64,000 nucleotides of DNA from Scytonematopsis contorta HA4267-MV1 (GCA_019359035.1 JAHHIC010000085.1:88658-152657), one strand, 5' to 3'; shown: positions 19,167 to 28,052, counted from the stretch's first letter. Notes: generated by a model not told the origin, from the letters alone. A program made the numbers and translations.

Positions 19167-19427
19167 ACTAAACTCAAAGCTTACAAGCGAGATTTTGAGA
19201 ATGCACGAATCGGCACGTTTATTGCTGCTGCTGCTGAATTTGATTTAGAAGCTGAGAAAGTTAAACAAAAACAACCTCAAGCAGCATCGGAGTTATGGGA
19301 GCAAGCAATTAGCCGTCTGAATAAAATTCCCCAAGAAAATCCTCGTTACCTGGAAGCACAAAGGTTACTCGCAGCTTATCAAGTCAAAGTGAAAACTGTC
19401 ATTGACCGTTATTTAAAACCTATGTAA
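19167..19427 (+). pseudogene. 3' part of the gene interrupted at 18255
   Basis: The open frame starting TKLKAYKRDFENARIG and ending VIDRYLKPM is coiled-coil/TPR-like (ASELWEQAISRLNKIP, PRYLEAQRLLAAY). It has no start codon and begins exactly where the TnpB frame ends. It shares the spacing W-x-(Q/K)-A-I plus P-x-Y-x-EAQ-x-L with the pseudogene at 21429-21989, so both are copies or parts of one repeat family. Some residues between this part and 17690-18255 may have been lost. Confidence 0.65.
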
Positions 19428-19526
19428 ACCTATGAAAGGCGCTTTCCAGGGCTAAATACAAGGTTAACTCATACGGTGTAAGTTTTGATTTACTCATCGT
19501 GTGTAAGGTAGCTCTAGCTACTTAAA

Positions 19527-19574
19527 GCCTAATACTCGGTACTCAGTCCCACCGGGACTGACTCAGCATTAGGC
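19527..19574 (-). ncRNA. Candidate omega-RNA/reRNA scaffold hairpin at the tnpB-like 3' end
   Basis: A 48-nt imperfect hairpin has outer arms GCCTAAT/ATTAGGC and inner arms CAGTCCC/GGGACTG around a GGT loop. It spans the last 15 codons and the stop of the TnpB-related gene. TnpB families usually encode their guide-RNA scaffold overlapping the 3' end of tnpB up to the element's right end, which is the position seen here. The scaffold probably extends further towards about 19440, where GTAGCTAGAGCTAC adds another palindrome. The right end and guide cannot be fixed by eye. Confidence 0.5.
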
Positions 19575-21109
19575 ATAATAACACATGCCCAGTTAGGGCT
19601 ATAAACAGTTTTATAGAACGACGAGCGCACTATATATTGTCCACCGACTTTCAACTGGCTATTCAATTTTGACAACCGCTTCCACGGGTGTCTTCTATCA
19701 TTCACTGACAAAAGAGCCACGATGGCAGCGGGTAGACGTTCGCTCTTGTTCATTCCACGGCGACCGATAGCAATCGCAGCAGCGACGCCGCTATTAATAC
19801 CATATCGTCGCATAAATTTCGTCATTCCCAACAGGCTTGTATACTGTGGATTCACCCCAAAAGTTGACACACCTCTGTTGGTCGCTATCGAATTTAAAAT
19901 TTGAAAAAATTTGCTATAAGCCCAACCTGAAAGCATTCGATTATATTTTTGATTACCAGATTCGCGCATACGCAACTTTTTTGAGGCAAAATCGATTTTT
20001 TCATGGACTATTGGTTTACCAGTTTTAAGAGATAATTTCACTAAAAACAGTGCCACAGTTTGTAATTGATTTTCCATTTTATTTTTAGGTAATCCAATTT
20101 GTAATGAAAGGCTCCCCCATTTGATTGCATTGCCATTAGGGTCAATTTCTGCCCAATCGATACTACTAGGATTTATATCAAGTGAAATAACTCCATTATT
20201 ATGATTATTAGATGAGGGTGTGACTGTCAAAGGCTGAAATTGAATACAAGCTTTCCAGAAACCATCTTTTTTGTAGAAGCTCCAAGTTTTGGCTCCATGT
20301 TCAGGTAATCTATTAATGTTTCTGTCAAAGCTGCCTAATTGAACACTAACATATTCCCCATAAGTCTTGGATAAGCAGTAAGGTACTCTAATAGTCAGAT
20401 TACTGCCATCCCATTGGGCGACTTGATTGCCAAATGATTCGTCTTTACTTCCAACAAAAAATACTTTATTATGTGGAACTTTTACTCTCAATGGAGTTAT
20501 CTTTAACTTTTCTATATCTGACGACAATGAAGCTATGTAACGTTTTTTGTTGTGAACTAGAAAACGCAAGTGATTTAAATTTGTATTTTTATATTTGAGG
20601 GAGCAAGCCAGTGGCATTCTGCAACCAGTCTTAGAATCCTTCCAAATTAATATCTTTTTACCCTTTACGAGTTTAGATTTGGCGTAAAATTTGTTTACTT
20701 CTTTAATCAGTTTGGTTTTCTTTGCCAACCACTTTTTAGCTGATTTCAGCTTCTGAGATAGAGTTTTTATATGTTCTTCCCTACATGATTCTGCATTTTT
20801 TACCATACCGATAGCATCACTGATAATACTATTTGCATGACGTTTATTTATTTGATACTGATGCTGCAAATAAGTATTCCATTCTGACTTATTAAAGTCA
20901 GTGAAAGTTAACCACTTTTTGATTGACGGGCAGTACAAACCTTTGCACCAAATTATATGATTCACCGTTTCACAAACAATTTTTCTATATATGGCTGCAT
21001 ATTCAGTCAGAAATGACTCGAAGTTAGTCATCCCCAAAGCATTCATATCTGATAATGGTGTTGATAATCCGACAACATAGGACAAAATAGATTTTGATGA
21101 TTTTGACAT
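19529..21109 (-). CDS. TnpB-related protein (IS200/IS605 accessory type), apparently intact
   Basis: 526 residues from the ATG at 21107-21109. The N-terminal half is basic and helical. The C-terminal half is RuvC-like: Asp311 in ISLDINPSS, Glu370 in PIVHEKIDF, and near residue 440 the segment GINSGVAAAIAIGRRG, where typical TnpB has the third catalytic Asp in DxNAA. Here no Asp is present. No zinc-ribbon CxxC pairs are obvious. No tnpA, CRISPR array, tnsB/tnsC or tniQ is nearby, so it is not a recognisable CAST. It sits between two fragments of related coiled-coil genes. Whether it cuts DNA, or binds it without cutting, is open. Confidence 0.8.
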   Translation of the reverse strand: MSKSSKSILSYVVGLSTPLSDMNALGMTNFESFLTEYAAIYRKIVCETVNHIIWCKGLYCPSIKKWLTFTDFNKSEWNTYLQHQYQINKRHANSIISDAIGMVKNAESCREEHIKTLSQKLKSAKKWLAKKTKLIKEVNKFYAKSKLVKGKKILIWKDSKTGCRMPLACSLKYKNTNLNHLRFLVHNKKRYIASLSSDIEKLKITPLRVKVPHNKVFFVGSKDESFGNQVAQWDGSNLTIRVPYCLSKTYGEYVSVQLGSFDRNINRLPEHGAKTWSFYKKDGFWKACIQFQPLTVTPSSNNHNNGVISLDINPSSIDWAEIDPNGNAIKWGSLSLQIGLPKNKMENQLQTVALFLVKLSLKTGKPIVHEKIDFASKKLRMRESGNQKYNRMLSGWAYSKFFQILNSIATNRGVSTFGVNPQYTSLLGMTKFMRRYGINSGVAAAIAIGRRGMNKSERLPAAIVALLSVNDRRHPWKRLSKLNSQLKVGGQYIVRSSFYKTVYSPNWACVIMPNAESVPVGLSTEY

Positions 21110-21428
21110 TGCTCGACCTCAATGTTTGAAAAATGTTTTTCTCCATAATTATCTATCATGAAACAAAGCAGAAACCTCAATTTAATTTACTGAAATTTAC
21201 ATGAACATAGATGTTAGTTATGCATGTGCTTTCTAACACTTGTATTTGCTGCCAATCATCAATTATTCGGTATCTTGGTCAATATTTATACTGATGACTA
21301 CTCAAAAACGAACCATTAATTATAAGAATAGTTAATTGAGTAATATGGAAAATAACGGGAGCAAATGTACAGATTTTTTGCACCGATTACGACTATCCAA
21401 GTATATTTATATCTACTTATAACCGTAA
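21110..21428. other. Left flank of the TnpB-related element
   Basis: 319 bp of AT-rich DNA upstream of the TnpB-related gene, containing its promoter and presumably the element's left end. I found no clear inverted repeat or target-site duplication; IS605-type elements have neither. Confidence 0.4.
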
Positions 21429-21989
21429 ATAGTACAGAACAACCAGGGTGAAACAGCGGGTGGATGGTGTTTTCAACCGGGAGTACTAGATTTAAACCAA
21501 AAATCTCAAGGTAAAACCTAGTAATTTATAGGATTCAAGGTAACTGCTGATAACCCCCGTAGTGGTTCATATATAGAAGCTGCAAAACAGTTTGCCTTTG
21601 CTGCTGCGAAGAAATCTCAAAATCCACCCCATCCGGTTGCGAAGTGGGAGCAGATAGAAAAATTATGGCAAAAAGCTATCGACCATTTGGAAAATATTAA
21701 GGTGGACGAACCTAATTATGTGGAAGCGCAAAAGCTATCAGCACAGTATGTGACTAATTTAGGAATCGCAGAAACTCGACGGGAAGCAGAAAGACAAGCT
21801 GAAGAAATTCTCAAACAGGCAAAAGAAGAAACTCAACAGTTAATTAGCAACCCACCATCTGATACCCAGCAGTTAAGAGGTCAAATTCAGGGTATTGTTA
21901 ATCAACTCAGAAGCGTCAAACCGGGTACGACTGCATATGCAGAAGCTCAGCAGTTGCTGGTTTCGGCACAAAATAGGTTGAAGCAGTAA
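21429..21989 (+). pseudogene. Truncated coiled-coil/TPR-like gene with internal stops
   Basis: A frame open from 21429 reads QNNQGETAGGWCFQPGVLD, then hits TAG TAA at 21519-21524, and the same frame continues as FKVTADNPRSGSYIEAAKQ to the stop at 21987-21989. The second part is helical and charged (EAERQAEEILKQAKEETQQ) and repeats the pattern of 19167-19427. With in-frame stops and no start, it is a decayed 3' portion. ATG at 21687 could start a 100-residue product, but no ribosome-binding site is evident. Confidence 0.65.
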
Positions 21990-22021
21990 GCTTTTATTTA
22001 TAAATTCAAATTATTAAACTT

Positions 22022-22039
22022 TTCCTCCGTGAGGAGGAA
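22022..22039. terminator. Short hairpin, possible terminator
   Basis: TTCCTCC/GGAGGAA, a 7-bp perfect stem with a GTGA loop, 32 bp after the pseudogene stop and upstream of the tRNA. No clear T-run follows, so termination is uncertain. Confidence 0.35.
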
Positions 22040-22085
22040 GTTGCATTATTTTGAAAATCTGTGATATACTTGTCAAGTTAAATAA

Positions 22086-22159
22086 GGACGTATAGCTCAG
22101 TTGGTTAGAGTACGTCGTTGACATCGACGGGGTCACTGGTTCGAATCCAGTTACGTCCA
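22086..22159 (+). tRNA. trnV-GAC: tRNA-Val (anticodon GAC)
   Basis: 74 nt. The acceptor stem is GGACGTA/TACGTCC with discriminator A. The D arm is GCTC/GAGT, the anticodon stem CGTCG/CGACG with loop TTGACAT (anticodon GAC), the variable loop GGGTC, and the T arm ACTGG-TTCGAAT-CCAGT. All stems pair. CCA is not encoded. It lies between the damaged mobile region and a Uma2 gene. Confidence 0.97.
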
Positions 22160-22203
22160 TTGTATTAAGCTAGGAATAAGCTCAATAATTAGGAGTAGCA
22201 GTC

Positions 22204-22848
22204 ATGCTCTTAAGCGTTAAACGTATCGATGTCCCACCTGGACAACGTGTATTGCTGCGTGATGTTACCTGGCAAGAATTTGAAACGATTCTTGATGAAC
22301 TTGGAGAACATCGAGTAGCACGGATTGCCTATGACAAAGGAATGTTGGAAATTATGGCGCCATTGCCAGAACATGAAGATAATAAAGAAATTATTAGTGA
22401 TTTAGTAAAAGCACTCCTAGAAGAATTAGATATTGAATTTAGAAGTCTTGGTTCCACAACATTTAAAAAAGAGTCTATGGCTCAAGGTATAGAGCCAGAC
22501 CAGTGCTTTTATATTAAAAATGAAAGTAAAATTCGCGGCAAAAAAAGACTAGATTTAAAACAAGACCCTCCACCAGATTTAGCATTAGAAATAGATGTTA
22601 CATCACGAACCCATGCAAGTATTTATGAAGCATTAAAAGTTCCTGAGCTTTGGCGATTTGATAAAGATAAGCTGCAAATCAACTTGTTGCAAAATGGCTT
22701 ATATGTGGAATCACAGCAAAGTTTAAACTTTCCAAACTTACCTTTAATTGAAATTATTCCTCAATATCTTGAACAAAGTAGAACTGTTGGTAGAAATGCT
22801 ACGCTAAGAGCATTTCGTCGTTGGGTACAAGAGCAAATTCAATCGTAG
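22204..22848 (+). CDS. Uma2 family protein (DUF820, PD-(D/E)XK nuclease-like)
   Basis: 214 residues. DUF820/Uma2 proteins are extremely abundant in filamentous cyanobacteria and have a restriction-endonuclease-like fold; their role is unknown. Visible features are TWQEFETILDEL at the start, YDKGMLEIMAPLPEHE, GIEPDQCFYI (the EPD motif), and PPDLALEIDVTSR (the catalytic-like Asp and Glu). AGGAGTAGC about 8 nt before the ATG at 22204 is a good ribosome-binding site. It is probably a single-gene unit after the tRNA. Confidence 0.9.
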   Translation: MLLSVKRIDVPPGQRVLLRDVTWQEFETILDELGEHRVARIAYDKGMLEIMAPLPEHEDNKEIISDLVKALLEELDIEFRSLGSTTFKKESMAQGIEPDQCFYIKNESKIRGKKRLDLKQDPPPDLALEIDVTSRTHASIYEALKVPELWRFDKDKLQINLLQNGLYVESQQSLNFPNLPLIEIIPQYLEQSRTVGRNATLRAFRRWVQEQIQS

Positions 22849-22961
22849 GATATTGGGGTTATATTTGAAAATGCCCAGGTTAAATGGGTAACTTCGGAGG
22901 CAAAAGTTTTCAATAACCGCACGATTGTGAGTATCTTAAAGGGTGTTTATAAAGAAAACAG

Positions 22962-23166
22962 ACTGCATCATTTATGCCACAAGCCAGGGAATAAATTAAG
23001 AGTCTAAAAGCTGAAGTCCTCGTCATAGGACTGAATAATACATCAAAAACAAATATTTTACAAAATGTAAGATACTACCAAAAATCTTATTTATTATTAG
23101 TCCTCTTTTAGAGGACTTTAGCTTTTAGACAGTGACTTTAGTCACTGCATCATTTATTCCCTGGCT
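22962..23166. repeat. About 200-bp hairpin-forming element with nested inverted repeats
   Basis: The gap 22849-23196 contains no gene. AGCCAGGGAATAAAT (22982-22996) pairs with ATTTATTCCCTGGCT (23152-23166). GTCTAAAAGCTGAAGTCCTC (23002-23021) pairs with 23111-23130 with one mismatch. Two direct copies of ACTGCATCATTTAT lie at 22962-22975 and 23144-23157. The structure is that of a MITE-like or RNA-hairpin element downstream of both flanking genes. Confidence 0.7.
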
Positions 23167-23196
23167 ACCTGGCTTGTTTAATTGACAAATAATTAG

Positions 23197-24144
23197 TTAA
23201 TGTACCTTTTGCTTCATCACCTGCTTTTTGCCTTTGCCTCCACCCGTTATACTGCGAAAATACGCACCACCCACACCCACTAGAAACAGCACATATGCGA
23301 CTGCTTGCACTAAATAAAGATGTTGGGTGTAGCCAAACAAAGATTTGAAAATAATTCCCGGAAATCCTTCATCTGGCAAAATTTTGTCCGTATTCCAAAC
23401 TGCTGGACCCAAAATACAAGAATGAACTTTAGTAAATCTTTCGTAGTAGAAACAAATATCAGCGGAAGCACGGTTTGCCAAAGCGAGATTTGCGAAACCT
23501 TCGTCAAAGCGTTGTAATGCTGTCACCACTAAACCAGCGACAATAAGCACTAACAAAACACCCATGACCTGAAAAAACTGACGGATATTAATTTTAATAC
23601 CCCATTTGAAAAGCATAACCCCAACTGCGGCTGATGCAGCTAACCCACCAAGAGCACCAATTGCAGGCATAAATCCAGATTGAAGATTAGAAGCAACGAA
23701 AAGAACAGCTTCAAAACCCTCCCGAAGAACAGCAATAAAAATTAAACTAAAAACGCCCCAACCAGCTTTAGCATCATTCGTTAGTGCTTCTGTAACAGCT
23801 CCTTCAACAGTAGCTCTCATAAATCTAGCTTGTTTGGTCATCCAAAGGAGCATCCAACTGAGCATTATAATTGCGATGACGCTAAATACTCCCTCCAAAA
23901 AAACTTCGGTCACAGATGCGTATTGTGGATTGGCTGCACTTAAGGCTTGAGTTGCCCAAGTTAACAATACGCCAACAAGGGCACTAGCTGCAATACCTAC
24001 ACCAATACCAGCATATACCCAAGGATTAAGTCGAGATTGTTTGGCACGCTTAAGTAAAGCTAAGACAATACCAACCACCAGAGCAGCTTCCACTCCTTCT
24101 CGAAGTGTAATAACAAAAACAGGTAAAGCAGTACTAAAGTTCAT
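23197..24144 (-). CDS. FTR1/EfeU family high-affinity iron permease
   Basis: 315 residues with about seven membrane helices. The paired REGxE iron-binding motifs of the FTR1 family are present: REGVE at 15-19 and REGFE at 141-145. FTR1 takes up Fe3+ delivered by a ferroxidase. Upstream on the same strand are a lipoprotein and a multicopper oxidase, an arrangement that resembles the yeast Fet3-Ftr1 pair. The family is firm; metal specificity is inferred. Confidence 0.93.
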   Translation of the reverse strand: MNFSTALPVFVITLREGVEAALVVGIVLALLKRAKQSRLNPWVYAGIGVGIAASALVGVLLTWATQALSAANPQYASVTEVFLEGVFSVIAIIMLSWMLLWMTKQARFMRATVEGAVTEALTNDAKAGWGVFSLIFIAVLREGFEAVLFVASNLQSGFMPAIGALGGLAASAAVGVMLFKWGIKINIRQFFQVMGVLLVLIVAGLVVTALQRFDEGFANLALANRASADICFYYERFTKVHSCILGPAVWNTDKILPDEGFPGIIFKSLFGYTQHLYLVQAVAYVLFLVGVGGAYFRSITGGGKGKKQVMKQKVH

Positions 24145-24191
24145 CGGTTGTTTGTTTATTATTTGTTGTTTGTTATTTGTTTACCAATAAT

Positions 24192-24219
24192 GTAAAGACG
24201 TTACATGTAACGTCTCTAC
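24192..24219. repeat. 28-bp palindrome, GTAGAGAC family (CGTTACATGTAACG core)
   Basis: GTAAAGAC...GTCTCTAC around core CGTTACATGTAACG, with one mismatch between the arms. It lies between the lipoprotein stop and the FTR1 start, so an RNA hairpin here would fall inside the putative iron operon transcript. Confidence 0.85.
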
Positions 24220-24223
24220 ATTT

Positions 24224-25258
24224 TTAAACGGTGGGCTTTCCTGCTGCTTTTTGAGAGTCTTGCTCAATAGTTTTAACTAGCTTAGTGACCTCATCAGTAG
24301 TTTTAACTGGTTTTGCTGGAGCAATTGCAGTAGGCCAATTTTTTGTAAGTTCAGCCAAATTAGCTTGAATAGATTTATGCGCTTCTGGATTATCCTTAGC
24401 CATTTGTGCAGAAATCTCTTTGTACAATTCGTTAGCGTAAATGACAAAACCACGAGAATCTTGATACTCAATGATTGCGGATATTTTTCCATCTGCGACT
24501 GCTGCACCATACTCAGAATTAGCTGTATCTAGCAAACCATTAATTACCTGTAACACAAATGCTGGTTTTGAGCGTTGTTCTACTGGTAATGCAGTGATTG
24601 CTGTATCCACAGCTTTGATAGAATCTGTATAGTCTGTTTTTACTTTGGCATTCTTGGGATTAGATTTCACCAAATCTTGAAAACTGCTCAAAGTTGTCTT
24701 AAATTCTTTAACTTTGCGCTCGTTCAGTTGTTCTTCGACATCAACATAAATTTCTTCAACTGGATGTCCGATATGAGGTTCAGCTTGCTTTGGCTGATTT
24801 TGGTCTAATAATTCTTTTGCGACATAAAGATGTCCTTTCATTAACCCCAGCTTGGTCATGTAATCAACATCTTTTGCTTCACCAGCGAGTACAATTTCTT
24901 GAACAGTCACCATGTCTTTGATTTGAGCTAACTGTTCCTGAGTTATTACCTTTTTGGTCACTAACTCTTCAGTAGTTGCATATGGTCTATTAGCCTGAAT
25001 CTTATTAGATAATGCTGGAATTCCTAGCTTAGCTTCTAATTTATCCAATTCCGATAAAATAGCGTTATTAATATTGATTTGTTTATTACCGTGACCGCTG
25101 TGACCACTACTATTGGGAGCCTGGGTTGTTTGAGCCGCTGGGTTAGCTGCTGGTGACGCAGGTGAAGTTTCTGCAGTTGGGGTAGTCTGATTACAGGAAC
25201 TTAAGGAAACTACAGCACAAGCCGCAACAGCTAGGCATAAATAACGGAATTTTTTCAT
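24224..25258 (-). CDS. Lipoprotein with helix-hairpin-helix region, iron-cluster associated
   Basis: 344 residues. A lipoprotein signal (LCLAVAACAVVSLSSC, lipobox Cys about 22) is followed by a Ser/Pro/Ala-rich linker with SGHSGHG. A ComEA-like helix-hairpin-helix segment (ININNAILSELDKLEAKLGIPALSNKI, YATTEELVTKKVIT) comes next, then a long helical domain with GHLYVAKELLDQ and HIGHPVEEIY, whose His residues could bind metal. This resembles periplasmic partners of FTR1 permeases (EfeO/imelysin-like), but I cannot assign a named family to the C-terminal domain. It sits between a multicopper oxidase and FTR1 on the same strand. Confidence 0.75.
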   Translation of the reverse strand: MKKFRYLCLAVAACAVVSLSSCNQTTPTAETSPASPAANPAAQTTQAPNSSGHSGHGNKQININNAILSELDKLEAKLGIPALSNKIQANRPYATTEELVTKKVITQEQLAQIKDMVTVQEIVLAGEAKDVDYMTKLGLMKGHLYVAKELLDQNQPKQAEPHIGHPVEEIYVDVEEQLNERKVKEFKTTLSSFQDLVKSNPKNAKVKTDYTDSIKAVDTAITALPVEQRSKPAFVLQVINGLLDTANSEYGAAVADGKISAIIEYQDSRGFVIYANELYKEISAQMAKDNPEAHKSIQANLAELTKNWPTAIAPAKPVKTTDEVTKLVKTIEQDSQKAAGKPTV

Positions 25259-25425
25259 CTTTGCTCTGGGGGTATTTTATTTGTTATCAAGCACAGGACT
25301 GTAATTTGACAGCATGTCTTAGGTTTTGCTGTATTAATTTCGCATATAATGCTATTTATTATCAAGTAGCTACTTAAATCATCCTTAAAACTTAATAATT
25401 TCTCTCAATTTATTATCAGTAATAT

Positions 25426-25489
25426 GTAGAGACGCGATTAGCTGTAGAGACGCGATTAGCTGTAGAGACCGTATTAATACGGTCTCTAC
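25426..25489. repeat. GTAGAGAC palindrome with two upstream half-copies
   Basis: Two direct half-elements GTAGAGACGCGATTA (25426-25440 and 25444-25458, each followed by GCT) precede a perfect 28-bp palindrome (25462-25489, core CGTATTAATACG). The palindrome touches the stop codon of the multicopper oxidase gene. The run is consistent with repeated insertion or slippage within this family. Confidence 0.88.
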
Positions 25490-26515
25490 CTAGGAACTTT
25501 TAGGTATATTTTGATTATCTTTCTCAGATATAACATCAAATTGACCCATGCATCCCTCTTCTGCTATCCAATCCTGATGGGGATGGAACATATATTTACC
25601 TGGATAGCGAAAGGCAAATTCTAAAATATGTCGTTCTGCGATACCCATAGTAATTACATCAGTTTTCTCGCTAGCAGCTAAACTCATGCCATAGCGATAG
25701 ACATCAAAAAAATTGGCGTGCAAATGAAATGTTACAGCTGACTCGTATTCAATTAAATTGAGTACATACAAGCGAACTAACTGATTTTGGTAGATGCGAA
25801 TGGGATTATCCATATAGTAATTAGGTAATCCGTTAAAAGCGTAGTATTCATTCCGCTTATCTTCGTTTACGTCATACCCACCCATAACTAAAACTATCTC
25901 ATCAGCCATAGGACGTGGTTTAGGTGGGTCAATAATAAACATTCCGTACAGCCCTTTGGAAATGTGACGGGTGACTGGTTCAATATGGCAGTGGTAAAGA
26001 TGAACGCCATAAGGTTCCGCATCAAACTCATAAATTGCTACGCTACCATTGCTTACCGGACGAATTCCATCCATTTCTGAGGTATGGATTCCATGAAAAT
26101 GTAGAGAGTGGGAGTGTCCCGCTTTGTTGAGGAATAGCACTCGCACGCGCTCACCTTGTTTTGCCCTTAGTGTCGGGCCTGGTATACGACCATTCAAATC
26201 CCAGATGTTGTAAGAGACAGCAGTATTTAACTGAATTACGGAAGTGCCTGCAGTCAAGCGAAATTCTCTAACTGTACGACCATTTTCTTTTTTGACTGTG
26301 CCGTAGTCAAAATCCCTTAACACCTTCATGGGGGTAATAGCATCAGAAGGTGTATTTGTACTTATTGGTGGCACTCTTACTAAAGTTTTGCTGCCTGCGC
26401 TCAGATTTTGCCACAATACACCAGCACCTGCGACACCTGCACCCACTAGTCCCAGCTTTAGCAATTGACGACGACTCCAAAGTGTCTCGTTACCCAGAGC
26501 GAAGTTGTTAGGCAT
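25490..26515 (-). CDS. Multicopper oxidase (putative ferroxidase), Tat-exported
   Basis: 341 residues. An N-terminal twin-arginine signal (SRRQLLKLGLVGAGVAGAG) indicates export as a folded protein. Two cupredoxin-type domains carry copper-ligand motifs: LHFHGIH (about 137-143), HLYHCHIEP (about 169-177), FHLHANFF (about 263-270) and MFHPHQDW with a later Cys-Met (about 310-325). Linked to FTR1, it most likely oxidises Fe2+ for uptake; laccase- or nitrite-reductase-like activity cannot be excluded. It is the first gene of the putative three-gene iron cluster. The next gene lies 231 bp downstream across a palindrome group, so co-transcription is not certain. Confidence 0.88.
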   Translation of the reverse strand: MPNNFALGNETLWSRRQLLKLGLVGAGVAGAGVLWQNLSAGSKTLVRVPPISTNTPSDAITPMKVLRDFDYGTVKKENGRTVREFRLTAGTSVIQLNTAVSYNIWDLNGRIPGPTLRAKQGERVRVLFLNKAGHSHSLHFHGIHTSEMDGIRPVSNGSVAIYEFDAEPYGVHLYHCHIEPVTRHISKGLYGMFIIDPPKPRPMADEIVLVMGGYDVNEDKRNEYYAFNGLPNYYMDNPIRIYQNQLVRLYVLNLIEYESAVTFHLHANFFDVYRYGMSLAASEKTDVITMGIAERHILEFAFRYPGKYMFHPHQDWIAEEGCMGQFDVISEKDNQNIPKSS

Positions 26516-26681
26516 TACTTAATGACTTAGTGATAAACTATACTGAAATTAAGAGCAAATTTTTAGCAATAAACTTAAAATTACAGTATATCACTCAATT
26601 GTAATTGTCAATAAGTATTTGCTGATGTGTTCTCTTATTTGCAGTTAGAATTTTGAAATTTTATTTGGGTTAACCTTTAAT

Positions 26682-27188
26682 TCACAAATGTATAAACTCT
26701 GGTGAATATTTAACAGTACCAGTGCAGCTTTGTAATGCTCCACTTTGCATCTCCAAAACCATAAATACATCATCAGGTACGGGATACTCGCACGTAAGAC
26801 CTTTTTGTTTAGCAGGAACAAAACCAAAACGAGGATAATACTCAGGATGTCCAAGCACCACCACAGCACTGAAACCTAAGCCTTCAATTTCTTTGACACT
26901 ATATTGCACTAGGGAAGAACCAATTAAACGCTTTTGGTAATTAGGTAATACAGCCAATGGTGCCAACCCCAAGATAGGAGAAGTTAAGGTACAATCGCCA
27001 TCAACCGAAACTGGGCTGAAAAAAATATGTCCAACAACCTGACCGTCTTCTACTGCTACAAATGAGAAAAATTGAGATGCTTTCCTAAGATTATCTACCA
27101 AGTCAGCTTCGTTGACTCGTCCGAAAGCTGCTACATTAACTTGACGAATCGCTGCAAAATCTTCGGTTTTTTCTGCTCGAATATCCAT
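26682..27188 (-). CDS. GNAT family N-acetyltransferase (YhbS-like)
   Basis: 168 residues. Features are an N-terminal IRAEKTEDFAAIRQVN, the central strand VGHIFFSPV, the acetyl-CoA loop region LAVLPNYQKRLIGSSLV (Q/RxxGxG/A-like), and GHPEYYPRFGFVPA typical of the YhbS branch. The substrate is unknown. It is a single gene in reverse orientation to trmO. Confidence 0.88.
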   Translation of the reverse strand: MDIRAEKTEDFAAIRQVNVAAFGRVNEADLVDNLRKASQFFSFVAVEDGQVVGHIFFSPVSVDGDCTLTSPILGLAPLAVLPNYQKRLIGSSLVQYSVKEIEGLGFSAVVVLGHPEYYPRFGFVPAKQKGLTCEYPVPDDVFMVLEMQSGALQSCTGTVKYSPEFIHL

Positions 27189-27279
27189 TGATTACTTAGT
27201 AATTAAATTCATTTTTATAGTTTGGGCTTAATTCCTTAACCCAAGCTCATAAGCTATTGTGATTATGATTTATACATCT

Positions 27280-27303
27280 GGCGGGCAAGGATGCCCACCC
27301 CAC
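27280..27303. repeat. GGGCAAGGATGCCC hairpin repeat
   Basis: GGCGGGCAAGGATGCCCACC followed by CCAC, with stem GGGCA/TGCCC. An identical copy is at 30151-30174. It is related in layout to the GCGAGCAAGATGCTCGC unit of the array at 1211-1530. Confidence 0.8.
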
Positions 27304-27371
27304 AATTGAGATTGTTAACTCGTAGATTAATCTTAGAAGAAGAAATAAACTGAGCGCAAAATTTTAACAAT

Positions 27372-27941
27372 ATGCCCAAACTTCCCCCAAAAGACTACAT
27401 TCAATCTGTTTCCTTTCCGACTGAGATAAATTTACGCCCTATTGGTGTAGTACATTCACCTTACAAAGAGCGACACGGTACACCACGGCAATCACAAATT
27501 CAATCAGCCCCTTCATATTACCAGCCCGTAATAGCCCAAATAGAGCTTTTTTCTGATATTGTTCCTAGCATCGCGCTTAAAGATATGGAAGGTTTTGAAC
27601 GGATTTGGGTAATTTCATGGCTACATCTTAACAAGCATTGGAACCCTACCGTTATACTTCCACGGGGACGACGTGTTCGACGAGGTACATTGGCTACTCG
27701 CGCTCCCCATCGTCCCAACCCTATCGGACTTAGCGCACTCAAACTCATCAAAATAGAAGGTTTGGTTTTACATGTAGAGGGGATTGATTTACTTGATAAA
27801 ACACCTGTGCTAGATATAAAGCCCTACGTAGCTTATTGTGATTCCTTTCCCAATGCTAAGTGCGGTTACGTTAACGAGATGGAAAATTCTCAAGAACATG
27901 AGGTGGATGTGTTTGGTAACAAAAGACCACCAATTGCATAA
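27372..27941 (+). CDS. trmO: tRNA (N6-threonylcarbamoyladenosine37-N6)-methyltransferase TrmO
   Basis: 189 residues of the TrmO/YaeB (VirR/TsaA) family, which methylates t6A37 in tRNA-Thr using S-adenosylmethionine. Signatures: PIGVVHSPYKERHGTPRQ at the N-terminus, EGFERIWVISWLH, then RGTLATRAPHRPNPIGLS, LHVEGIDLLDKTPVLDIKPY at the substrate site. The family assignment is firm. ATG at 27372 follows an AT-rich leader without a strong ribosome-binding site. Confidence 0.92.
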   Translation: MPKLPPKDYIQSVSFPTEINLRPIGVVHSPYKERHGTPRQSQIQSAPSYYQPVIAQIELFSDIVPSIALKDMEGFERIWVISWLHLNKHWNPTVILPRGRRVRRGTLATRAPHRPNPIGLSALKLIKIEGLVLHVEGIDLLDKTPVLDIKPYVAYCDSFPNAKCGYVNEMENSQEHEVDVFGNKRPPIA

Positions 27942-28052
27942 GCTAAATTTTTTACCACTATTTAACTATTAGTTCTCCAAATAAAAATGATTACTAGGAA
28001 TTTTTTAATTTTAGTAAAAGTAGTCAAGTGATGGTTTAAATAGGCAAAAATT

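Noticed and set aside
19529..21109. Cas12k/CAST effector
   Set aside because: No CRISPR array, tnsB, tnsC or tniQ nearby; the motifs fit the TnpB-related accessory family better.
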